Below are positions 12,640-22,735 of a stretch of DNA of 64,000 bases, piece by piece. This DNA is from Viscum album (taxonomy: Eukaryota; Streptophyta; Magnoliopsida; Santalales; Viscaceae): NCBI GenBank assembly GCA_963277665.1, contig OY728133.1, forward strand, positions 392,535,962 to 392,599,961. Direction: 5' to 3'. Numbering within the stretch: the stretch's first letter is position 1; the number at the start of each line of letters is the position of its first letter. The notes under the pieces were generated by a model. It did not search any database. It had not been told where the DNA came from and saw nothing but the letters and a program-made list of their open reading frames with translations. Both the position numbers and the translations under genes were made by a program.

Positions 12640-12915
12640 ATAAATGAAATGCACTGTTCATGGAGACGGTAAGCCGTACGTACGCATGAACGCTACTTTC
12701 ATTTCTATGTCGTAATAATGGAATTAAAACTATATGAGAGGTATGTATATTTTAATTCCAGAACTATATTAATCATTTAGATGTATCATACATCATATAT
12801 ATACATTATATATATGTACTTATAATAGTACATTACATTTGGGGATAAGAAATGAAATGCACCGTTCATGGAGACAGTAAGCCGTACGTATGCATGAACG
12901 CTACTTTCATTTCTA
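12640..12915. repeat. Pair of tiered palindromes around CGTACGTACG, left LTR
   Basis: Two copies lie about 212 bases apart. Each has an outer arm AAATGAAA paired with TTTCATTT, a middle arm GTTCATG paired with CATGAAC, and in the first copy an inner ACGG-TAAG-CCGT stem followed by the palindrome GTACGTAC. In the second copy the outer arm extends to AGAAATGAAA. The right LTR holds equivalent copies near 19425-19700. Confidence 0.8.
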
Positions 12916-13444
12916 TCTCATACTTTAATGGAAAGAAATAATAATGATATATAGGTAAATAATAATTCCAGTATAACATCATATATAATAACATTAAATC
13001 CATCCTTTATACGTCCCACGTATGGCATTAACGAATCACATCACTTTGAAGGGGCGGTAGTCCGCACTTCCTAAAATGAATATATCGCATATACCCATAA
13101 TGGAAGCCATAAAGGTAAGACACAAATGAAAAATAAAGAAGAATAAGTAAAACATAAACATATTATATATCATATATAAAAATAGTGACATCATAATGGC
13201 CACCTTTGAAGGTGTTAAATGAGTATTGAACAATCATCGTTTCGGGAGGCACAATTTCTCCATCCACGGAAACCGTATGTTCTTTAACCATTTGATGTAG
13301 TTGTGTGAGAGTTTAGCTCGAATAAATCTTATAACAACATCCTAGTATATTGAAGATACTGGTTTTGTTACAAAAGAAATAAATAAAAAGAGTTTAGGGG
13401 GTTGGAGAAGCAAAATAAAACAAATGAACATGAGAGAATGAATT

Positions 13445-13446
13445 AC
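13445..13446 (-). promoter_or_regulatory. Splice-donor-like site in LARD-1 LTR leader
   Basis: The minus strand reads AAAG|GTAATT here, about 168 bases downstream of the TATA box. The same word occurs at the same distance in the right LTR (20223-20224) and in both LARD-2 LTRs as AGAG|GTAATTG (53609-53610 and 58796-58797). Use as a donor is inferred; no acceptor was identified. Confidence 0.45.
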
Positions 13447-13613
13447 CTTTAAAAGTGTAACTCCTTTTGATTTGAGCCTAAAGGCTTCCTTTGAAAGGCT
13501 TTTGCCCAAAGGGAATCCTCTAGGATGAGGAGAGGGATGTGGAGAGAGTAAATGGGCAGGGTTTGGCCGAGCCAATGGCTTGAGGAGTGTGTGAAATGAG
13601 GTAGAGGTGGGGG

Positions 13614-13624
13614 CCTTTTATAAG
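13614..13624 (-). promoter_or_regulatory. LTR TATA box, LARD-1 left copy
   Basis: On the minus strand CTTATAAAAGG is followed by a C-rich leader with the CA-containing start region expected about 30 bases downstream. The identical word at 20392-20402 marks the promoter in the 5' LTR, which would drive the full-length transcript. Confidence 0.7.
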
Positions 13625-15249
13625 AGGAGAGGAGGGGCACTTTTGGAAAGTAAGAAATATTACTTTATTTGAAAATGTGTTTCGGTTTTAAATGGTCCCA
13701 CATTGATATAATTCGTGGATAAGGTGATAAGGGTTCGAAATCCACCAATCCAATAAGTTTTGTACATGTGTAGTTCATAGATTTTACATTATCTTTCCAT
13801 TTTATTTAAATCGTCAAATAATGATGTCATCGCTGCATTATTATTATGTCATAAATAATTTAATTTATTTAATGTCTAAAATTTATAAAACAAATAATAT
13901 GTTGTAGTAAATCTTTTTAGATTTCCAATGACTATTTATAATCAAAAATATGACTTGTATAACCCCACTTAAAAATTGTTTTAGTAAAACATATCATGTT
14001 TGTGTCATTTTTACTTTTACATTAAATAAAAAGTTATTTATGTCATTTCCCAACCAAAGTGTCTCCATGGGGTCCCCAAGTTGGCCCATGGCTTGTCTTG
14101 GTCGGCCATGACTCACCCAATAGGTGTAGGATAGGTGTCATGGTGTTTTCACATTCTTATAATATCATTTTTACCTTAAATTACACTAATTACCTCTAAT
14201 CGCGATTAAGAACTTAATAAGTTACTATTCACCAAAAAATTATTATAATTTCATTGAACCACATTTTACTTCTTAATGACAACCATGTATGTCGGATTTT
14301 TGAAATTCAAAACACAATGATAGAAAAATTTTATTTAAACGGAAAATCAGTCTTTATAAGTACCACTTAGTGGTTTCACTATTCATCAAAAATTGAAGTT
14401 TTTCAGAAAATTACCAAAAATTCACCCTAAGCTATATTTGATATTACGAATTCAAAAATGAAGTCTATTTTACAAAATTCAAAACATATAAGTCTCATTA
14501 ATTAATTTAATAATTAATTCCCGCTGTCAGAGCAAATAGCGTATTTTTATGAAGCAATAAGTATCAAAAGATTGACACTAGTTTAAGTCCGATTTCAAAG
14601 TGAAATTAATTCCAATGACCACTATTGGATTTAATGGTAAAAATATTTTCTAATTTCACTTTAAAACCAATTCAAAAGATAATCTAATCATATAAATAAA
14701 TTATATTAAAAAGAGGTTTTGAATTAAAATACAACATTTTACACTATTCATTAAAAAAATGAACTTTATCGGAAAGATACCAAAAATTTACACAAAGTAA
14801 ATTTTGATGTCCCAATTCATAATAAGAGCTTTATTTGGTCTAATAGAATGTATAAGAGTGAACAAAACTATATTTAATGACGGTTCGCCATCAAAAGGTG
14901 ATAAGTGAACCTTTAGTGAAAACTAGGGCATATACGCCTAAAATTGAATTCTTTCCGTATTTTAAGCCTCTATACTTTATTGGATAAATGTAAAAACATT
15001 TAAAAACATATATAATCATATTTTAGTTATTTATATCCATTCCCGCCATTACAACGGTTACATGTTAACTACCACTTAAAATAATATTATTTTATTATTA
15101 GAGTGCAACGTAAGATTCCCAAGAAACTCGTTGTTGCGTGTTGGGTACGCCATCGAGCATAGCGTCCCCTTTAAAGTCATTTAAATATTTTATTCACAAA
15201 AATGGATAAATATGAAATGTCATATTCTTTATTTACCTGGGGTGTTACA

Positions 15250-15264
15250 TCCTTCCCCCCTTTT
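15250..15264 (-). promoter_or_regulatory. LARD-1 polypurine tract
   Basis: Read on the minus strand, AAAAGGGGGGAAGGA ends exactly where the 3' LTR starts (TGTAACACCCC). It is all purine and in the position where plus-strand DNA synthesis is primed, which confirms the element's orientation. Confidence 0.9.
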
Positions 15265-16905
15265 GGGAATTGTGTCCTCGCAATTTTAAAATTGCGCTTG
15301 GAAACATCCTTGAAAGTCCCACATCGGAACAAAAGTCGGTAAAAAAAACACTTTAAAATAAAGAGAGATAAGTACAAAGGTCACCCGAGTTAACCCATAC
15401 TAGGATTCCAAGTATGAAAATATGGACATGGAGGAAAAAACAAAGGGTCATGTTCTGATGGAGAGTGATAGAAAACATGTTTAGGAGAAAGTTAACCACG
15501 AGAAAATCACAAACATGTGATGGGTTAAACGGTATTCGATTCCCCAGTAGGAAAAGTTAATAGACAACATTTTTGTTTTAAGTTACTTTTTATTGAGGAA
15601 TTTATTCATAAGGAAACATAATCACTTATCATATTGACTTTCAAATTTTATTAGATTCCTTACACAAACTCATATTTTCTCCAAAAGACGAGTATTTAGG
15701 AAGACTTGTTCACATTAAGAGTACTATAATCAACTTCTAGAGAATCACCTAATCCACAAAATAGAACTATATACTTCCCATGTCTTTAGACTTTAACCAA
15801 AACCAAAACCAAAAAGGCTAGTACAAGATCAGATAATCCAGAAAAGGATAACCCTTTATAAAAAGAAAATCTATTCTTAATCTCCAAAATTTGTCCAACA
15901 AAACCCAAAGTTCAACGAGGACCATTCTATAATCAATTTGTCCATAAAATTATTCAAAGTAAACCAATATAAGATTGAAACCCAAATATTTGAAGGATTT
16001 AGTCGCATAGTCTTCCAAGTTAAATCGTAACATTTATCTCCAAACAACATCAGTTGCTCCTAAAGTCTCGTATTAAAAAGGTAATTAACCTAATCACATA
16101 TTCTACATGATAGGTTATTCATTTTCATAAATAACCCAAAATCAACTTACTCTTAATTCATAAAATCATATAACTAGAATTAATCAGTCAAACTAAGCAG
16201 GGACTTCACGTAGTCCAGTGGTAGGCGATAAATACCAGTCTCACATTGGTTGTGGGTTCGATTCCCGCAGCTTTGTCCGACGCGACGGGATGTCACACGG
16301 TCTACGTGTTGTCCTTTTTCCAAAACTATATAATTCTTAAAACATTCCCCAAAATGAGATAAAATCTTCAAGAATAATCATAACATATTTTAACCTCAAG
16401 TTTATCTCATTCCTTTCATTTTCCATCATATCATAGAGTAACCCATAATTACCTAAAAATTAAGTATCATATAAACCCTAATGGTTAACTTAATAATTAT
16501 TACCTGAATTTCCACATCGAGTTGGCCATCTCGTACATGATGCATTAGAGAACTCACCAAGGTTTAAGTGGTTGATCATGACTCCTTGATATTTGGTTTA
16601 GAACAACCACGAGTTTCCTCATTGAATCCTCCATTTTATCTAGTATCTTAATCAGAGAACCACCACAGTTTCCTTCAAACCTATTGTCTCTTTGGTGCCT
16701 GCTAGATCAATCCATTCACTAAAAATAGAAATGTCAGTGTGAGTATATCAACAAAACCATCATGTACAAATGATGAAGGTAAACACTAAGATACACTTAC
16801 TCATTCACTTTATCTAAAACTAGGACTCTTTCTGAAATCCTACCCATTATGGTAATGTCACTTGTGCTTAGAGAATACCCTAACCTCTAAAGTTAACTAA
16901 ACCGA
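15265..16905 (-). other. LARD-1 non-coding interior
   Basis: No frame longer than about 60 codons carries a retrotransposon domain, and no decayed gag or pol can be traced. A block at about 15450-15525, centred on GGAGAGTGATAGAAAACATG, is also found in the interior of LARD-2 near 55965. A SINE-like insertion sits at 16195-16320. The interior probably carries only cis-acting signals for packaging and reverse transcription. Confidence 0.75.
16200..16320 (+). repeat. tRNA-derived SINE-like insertion
   Basis: The first 80 bases look like a degraded tRNA gene. An A box TAGTCCAGTGG lies at 16211-16221 and a perfect B box GGTTCGATTCC at 16255-16265. A five-pair T stem (GTGGG/CCCGC) and a five-pair anticodon-like stem (ACCAG/TTGGT) with a seven-base loop can be drawn. 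The acceptor stem keeps only GGAC/GTCC, and base 33 of the loop is C instead of T, so a working tRNA is unlikely. About 40 unrelated CpG-containing bases follow, ending in CCTTTTT. That is the head-body-tail layout of a short SINE. LARD-2 has no counterpart at this place. No clear target duplication was seen. Confidence 0.7.
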
Positions 16906-16919
16906 CCTTTGATGCCAAC
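16906..16919 (-). promoter_or_regulatory. LARD-1 primer-binding-like site
   Basis: On the minus strand, directly after the end of the 5' LTR (CTTATA), the sequence reads GTTGGCATCAAAGG. It resembles the initiator-Met tRNA site TGGTATCAGAGC used by Del/Tekay elements, with about three mismatches. LARD-2 has the closer form TTGGTATCAG at the same place. Confidence 0.6.
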
Positions 16920-17429
16920 TATAAGTCCCCAGCCTTAAACCATACTTAATATTGAATTAAATGAGTAATTCACATTGAGGATCTTTTCAGGTTTAGAGTT
17001 TTAGAGAATTAGGACATAACTATTACATCTCAAAAGATTGCAAAGTAGTCGCTTCTACTAAATTTCCATAAAATAAAAACTCTTTAAAAGAAACATGTAT
17101 AGTTCCATGTTTTTGGTAGCATGACTTTCCCTTGATCCCATCCCTGACCCTATTCCACGCTATGTCCTGTGAAAAAACATTTCAAAAACTTGGGATGAGC
17201 ATAAGAAGCTCAGTAAGGGATACACAAAGAATGAAAACTGTTAGTTTTTCAAAACAACAAGTAAACCATGAATACTTTATCAATGTAATACTTTTCACCT
17301 TCATGAAGTATTAAAAACTTTTCACTGAAAAAAAGTATCATTACTTACCTTTTTGTAACCAAAGGATTACCATAAAACCCATATAAAGAACACATAACAT
17401 ATATAAAGGTAACATCGGACATAAACATA

Positions 17430-17626
17430 CTTAAGTGGAATAACCATACGGTCGACTTCCACACATATCACTTAATGGAATAGCCATACGGCCAATTTCC
17501 ATATGTACTTAATGGAATATCCATACGGCCGACTTCCATACATATCACTTAATGGAATAGCCATACGGCCAATTTCCATACGTACTTAATGGAATAGCCA
17601 TACGGCCGACTTCCATACCCAATGCA
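17430..17626. repeat. Five-unit tandem array in LARD-1 right LTR
   Basis: Same five alternating units as at 10653-10849, with the same unit order, so the array existed before LARD-1 inserted. Confidence 0.88.
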
Positions 17627-20391
17627 TTAGAGGTTATAATGTAACCACCCGTCCTGGTATTCACGGAACCACCCTTCATATGGTTTATAACGTAACCACC
17701 CGTTAAAATGTCCAAGTACCAATATAAAATCATAAAACATAAAACCAATATAAAGGAAAGATAACATTTCCACATTTCAATCACAATATATCATAAATAT
17801 ATTGACATAATAGAATCCTTTATCAAAACCATTTTCAATACCAAAATAAATAAAAGAGTATATGGTATTTATTTTATTTTTAAAACATTACGGCTTGTTG
17901 AGGAAGCCAAAGACCAAATAATACTCGCGGCGGCGGAAAAAGTCATTGTCACCGCGTACGTTAAAAAAAACATTCCTTTTTGTCGTTTTGTAAAACGCTT
18001 CGTATAAAACGGTTCCTTTTGTATAAAAGTAAAAGTCAAAGGGGGTTTATACACCATATAAAAGAAAGTTGTGTATAAAACCAAATATGCCTCAATGAAA
18101 GGAGATTGAGACGAAGTCCCTCACAAAGACGGTATCCTTGGTTTAAGGATAAATCAATTACATAATTATGTGTGACAAATGAATACACCAAATATAATTG
18201 GATATTAAGTGTAAAATAATCAAAGGTCATTCACACATATTCAAAGGATGACATATTCAATAACTACATGTTGAACCCAAAGAAATCGAAATTGGGTTAA
18301 GAAGTTCCCTTGACAGCCTAACGACGTCACCTCAAAATGAGTTGATGAGAGATAAAAAGTGTATATAATCACTTGGAAATAAAAGTTACATCACTATGGA
18401 TATATGAGAACATATCCCAACATAACAATATGTAAATTAAAAGACCCAAAAAAATAAGTCTTTTAAAAAAGAGGAGGGTGAAATGTTCCCTTACCGACTT
18501 GGGTATCTTTCAAAACATACACCCCATGAAAGAAGGACAATAGATCATTTATGTAAATACTCATAAACGAAAGTATATTACAAAAAAGAGTAGAATAATG
18601 GGTATTACATACACCACTCAATGGAATTTGTGGCAAATGTATCATAAATCTCACGGGAATAAAAGTGAGATGAAAAATCCCTCATGAAAACTCGGCAGCC
18701 TAACGGCGCCACATAAAACATCCGAATATGGATTGATGAGATCAAATAGGGTATCTCATCACATTACAATATAATTTACAGCAAGAGGAATATAAAATAA
18801 CATCCCCCAACATTACAAATAGGAGCTTAAAAGAAGTGACATAAAGGAGAGTACTTAAAAAGAAAGAGAGAAGTTAGATCTCTTACGAAAGTTCGGCAGC
18901 CTAACCGCGCCAATCAAAACTTCCAAAATGGATTGATGAGAGAGAATATGGCCTCTCATCACATGAACATAAAAATTACAGTAATATTAATATAAAAGAA
19001 CATCCCAATAACAATAAATATGAGCTTTAAAAGGAATGACATAAAAGAGTGTACTTAAAAAGAAAGAGAGGAGTAGGATCCCTTACCTCGGGTCCGACTT
19101 GACTCGATCGTTCTTTAATCTCCTGAATAATAAACTTGAGTTAATTTCTACTTCATGAGGAACCTTTTTAAAGTTCATTATTCCTTTTATATCACTTATT
19201 ACCTTGTTATAAACATTATTTAATCATTTAAGTTAATCATGTTTGTTTTGTCGATATTTGGTTCTTAAGTCGAAAGTGGACTTCTTACAATTACATGTTG
19301 TTCGTGTGGCCAAAAGTTATTCATATCCAAAAATGACATTCCTGATTTGGATATCATATATTTCATATATATCCAGAATATACATGTATTTATAAAATCA
19401 CATAATCATTTAGATGAAAGAAATGAAATGCACCTTTCATGGAGACGGTAAGCCGTACGTACGCATGAACGCTACTTTCATTTCTATGTCGTATTAATGG
19501 AATTAAAACTATATGAGAGGTATGTATATTTTAATTCCAGAATTATATTAATCATTTAGATGTATCATACATCATATATATCCATTATATATATGTACTT
19601 ATAATAGTACATTACATTTGGGGATAAGAAATGAAATGCACCGTTCATGGAGACGGTAAGCCGTACGTACACATGAACGCTACTTTCATTTCTATCTCAT
19701 ACTTTAATGGAAAGAAATAATAATGATATATAGGTAAATAATAATTCCAGTATAACATCATATATAATAACATTAAATCCATCCTTTATACGTCCCACGT
19801 ATGGTATTAACGAATCACATCACTTTGAGGGGGCGGTAGTCCGCACTTCCTAAAATGATGATATCGCGTATACCCATAATGGAAGCCATAAAGGTAAGAC
19901 ACAAATGAAAAATAAATAAGCATAAGTAAAACATAAACATATTATACATCATATATAAAAATAGTGACATCATAATGGCCACCTTTGAAGGTGTTAAACG
20001 AGCATTGAACAATCATCGTTTCGGGAGGCACAATTTCGCCATCCACGGAAACCGTATGTTCTTTAACCATTTTATGTAGTTTTGTGAGAGTTTAGCTCGA
20101 ATAAATCTTATAACAACATCCTAGTATATTTAAGATACTGGTGTTGTTACAAAAGAAATAAATAAAAAGAGTTTAGGGGGTTGGAGAAGCAAAATAAAAC
20201 AAATGAACATTAGAGAAGAATTACCTTTAAAAGTGTAACTCCTTTTGATTTGAGCCTAAAGGCTTCCTTTGAAAGGATTATTCTTAAAGGGAATCATCTA
20301 GGATGAGGAGAGGGATGTGTAGAGATTAAATGGGCAGGGTTTGTCCGAGCCAATGGCTTGAGGAGTGTGTGAAATGAGGTAGAGGTGGGGG

Positions 20392-20402
20392 CCTTTTATA
20401 AG
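20392..20402 (-). promoter_or_regulatory. LTR TATA box, LARD-1 5' LTR
   Basis: CTTATAAAAGG on the minus strand, identical to the other LTR. Being in the 5' LTR, this copy is the presumed promoter of the element's RNA. It lies 168 bases upstream of the donor-like AAAG|GTAATT at 20223-20224. Confidence 0.7.
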
Positions 20403-22028
20403 AGGAGAGGAGGGGCACTTTTGGAAAGTAAGAAATATTACTTTATTTGAAAATGTGTTTCGGTTTTTAAAGGTCCCAAATTGATATAATTCGTGGATAA
20501 GGTGATAAGAGTTCGAAATCCACCCATCCAATAAGTTTTGGACATGTGTAGTTCATATATTTTACATTATCTTTCCATTTTATTTAAATCGTCAAATAAT
20601 GATGTCATCGCTGCATCATTATTATGTCATAAATAATTTAATTTATTTAATGTCTAAAAATTATAAAAAAAATACTATGATGTAGGAAATCTTTTTATCT
20701 TTCCAATGACTATTTATAATAAAAAACATGACTTGTATAACTCCACTTAAAAATTGTTTTAGTAAAACATATCATGTTTGTGTCATTTTTACTTTTACAT
20801 TAAATAAAAAGTTATTTTTGTCATTTCCCAACCAAAGTGTCTCCATGGGGTCCCCAAGTTGGCCCATGGCTTGTCTTGGTCGGCCATGACTCACCCAATA
20901 GGTGTAGGACAAGTTTCATGGTGTTTTCACATTCTTATAATATCATTTTTACCTTAAATTACACTAATTACCTCTAATCGCGATTAAGAACTTAATAAGT
21001 TACTATTCACCAAAAAATTATTATAATCTCATTGAACCAAATTTTACTTCTTAATGACAACCATTTATGTCAGATTTTTGAAATTCAAAACACAATGATG
21101 GCAAAATTTCATTTAAACGGAAAATCAGTCTTTATAAGTACCACTTAGTGGTTTCACTATTCATCAAAAATTGATGTTTTTCAGAAAATTACCAAAAATT
21201 CACCCTAAGCTATATTTGATATTACAAATTCAAAAATGAAGTCTATTTTACAAAATTCAAAACATATAAGTGAAATTAATTAATTTAATAATTAATTCCG
21301 GCTGTCAGAGCAAATAGCGTATTTTTATGAAACAATAAGTATCAAAAGATTGACACTAGTTTAAGTCCGATTTCAAAGTGAAATTAATTCCAACGACCAC
21401 TACTGGATTTAATGGTAAAATTATTTTCTAATTTCACTTTAAAACCAATTCAAAAGATAATATAATCATATAAATAAATTAGATTAAAAATAGGTTTTGA
21501 ATTAAAATACAACATTTTACACTATTCATTAAAAAAAATGAACTTTATCGGAAAGATACCAAAAATTTACAAAAAGTAAATTTTGATGTCCCGATTCTTA
21601 AGAAGAGCTTTATTTGGTCCAATAGAATGTATAAGAGTGAACAAAACTATATTTAATGACGGTTCGCCATCAAAAGGCGATAAGTGAACCTTTAGTGAAA
21701 ACTAGGGCATATACGCCTAAAATTGAATTCTTTCCGTATTTTAAGCCTCTATCCTTTATTGGATAAATGTAAAAACATTTAAAAACATATATAATCATAT
21801 TTTAGTTATTTCTATCCATTCCCGCCATTATAATGGCTACATGTTAACTACCATTTAAAATAATATTATTTTATTATTAGAGTGCAACGTAAGATTCCCA
21901 AGAAACTCGTTGTTGCGTGTTGGGTACGCCATCGAGCATAGCGTCCCCTTTGAAGTCATTTAAATATTTTATTCACAAAAATGGATAAATATGAAATGTC
22001 ATATTCTTTATTTACCTGGGGTGTTACA

Positions 22029-22033
22029 ATGAA
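22029..22033. repeat. Target site duplication of LARD-1, right copy
   Basis: ATGAA, identical to 10141-10145. It lies inside the RNase H sequence of the interrupted LINE. Confidence 0.9.
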
Positions 22034-22735
22034 TACCACCCTTGATTATTTTTTTAAATTATAAATAGTGTGTGAGATTATCCAGGGTGGCACATCATAT
22101 ACAAAGTGAATTAAACTAGACCTTCCCCTCCCCCTTGCATTTCACCCAAGATACATGATCCATTTGTATTCAGTTTAATTCATGTTGGATGAAGAGACCA
22201 ACCAATCCAATGCCCAACGAGAGGGATTGGGGACACAGATTTAGAAAAACCAACATTTAGTAGAGACATTATTTATGGAGAAACTTCCCATCCTTTGAGT
22301 TTTTGGATGAGATCAATCAGAAAACTCTTAGTTTTGAGGACGACGTCCATCCTCGAACTTAGAGTACCCTCAAACATTGATTTGTTTCTTTAATTTCATA
22401 AACAAAAACATCCTACAAAAAGTATCATTGATTGCTCCTTTCTCCCCAGGATATTATCCACTTCCCCTTAAAAACAATGGTTAAAGAATCTCAAACCCAT
22501 CTGGAATTTCAAAGACACACCCATAAAATTTCCCAAGACTCTCCACAGCTCGTGCACCTAGTGTCCCTTTAAGAAGAGGTGTTGTATTCTCTCACTACTA
22601 TGTTTACTGCAATAGTCACACCTAGAAGCAAAAAGGATACCTATAAATTGTATATTCTCATCTAATGGGAGATATATATTTCTAATAAGCCAAAAAAAGA
22701 AATTAGAAACACGTGATCATAATCCAATATGGAGA
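22034..22735 (-). pseudogene. LINE ORF2 fragment: zinc-finger and RNase H start
   Basis: Read on the minus strand with a few frame changes, the upstream part contains SRCDYCS followed by IQHLFLKG. This is the zf-RVT pattern (SRC..C...E...HLF..C) found after the reverse transcriptase of plant L1-type LINEs. Further on, near 22130-22190, LNTNGSC and GEGLV match the first strand of the LINE RNase H domain (LN.DGS...G.GG..R). Frameshifts and stops make it non-functional. The RNase H continues at 10140, past LARD-1. Upstream LINE parts (endonuclease, RT) are absent, the usual result of 5' truncation on insertion. Confidence 0.75.

Larger units (their letters stand above)
10146..15249 (-). repeat. 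LARD-1 3' LTR (left copy)
   Basis: Length is 5,104 bp. Reading the minus strand from 15249 downwards, it contains a long AT-rich U3 with no domain, a TATA box (13614-13624), a CT-rich leader, a donor-like site (13445), two tiered hairpins (12640-12915), three structured modules (11539-12310), and a tandem array (10653-10849). A conserved GCTCAT/CTCAGTAAGGG motif follows near 10414-10445. About 3.4 kb lies downstream of the TATA box, so R plus U5 would be unusually long. Confidence 0.92.
10146..22028 (-). mobile_element. LARD-1: complete non-coding LTR retrotransposon with 5.1-kb LTRs
   Basis: The element has two direct LTRs (10146-15249 and 16920-22028) around a 1,670-bp interior. On the minus strand the LTRs begin TGTAACACCCC, the usual start of Del/Tekay chromovirus LTRs, and end in CTTATA. 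A 5-bp duplication ATGAA flanks it. The interior has a polypurine tract and a primer-binding-like site but no gag or pol trace in any frame. This is the layout of a large retrotransposon derivative (LARD), which must be copied by proteins supplied by another element. The two LTRs differ by only a few bases per hundred in the stretches I compared, and CpG words such as CGTACGTACG survive. It is therefore the youngest element in the window. It is inserted into LINE sequence that itself sits in the E1 3' LTR. Confidence 0.92.
16920..22028 (-). repeat. LARD-1 5' LTR (right copy)
   Basis: Length is 5,109 bp. It is nearly identical to the left copy, with the same ordered features: tandem array 17430-17626, modules beginning at 18316, 18698 and 18899, tiered palindromes near 19425-19700, donor-like site 20223-20224, TATA box 20392-20402. 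One hairpin arm of the first module has decayed (TATATAATC for TATCTCATC). The minus-strand start TGTAACACCCC ends at 22028. Confidence 0.92.

Noticed and set aside
16200..16280. Functional tRNA gene
   Set aside because: The acceptor stem is broken, the anticodon loop has C at position 33, and a SINE-like tail follows. It is better read as tRNA-derived.
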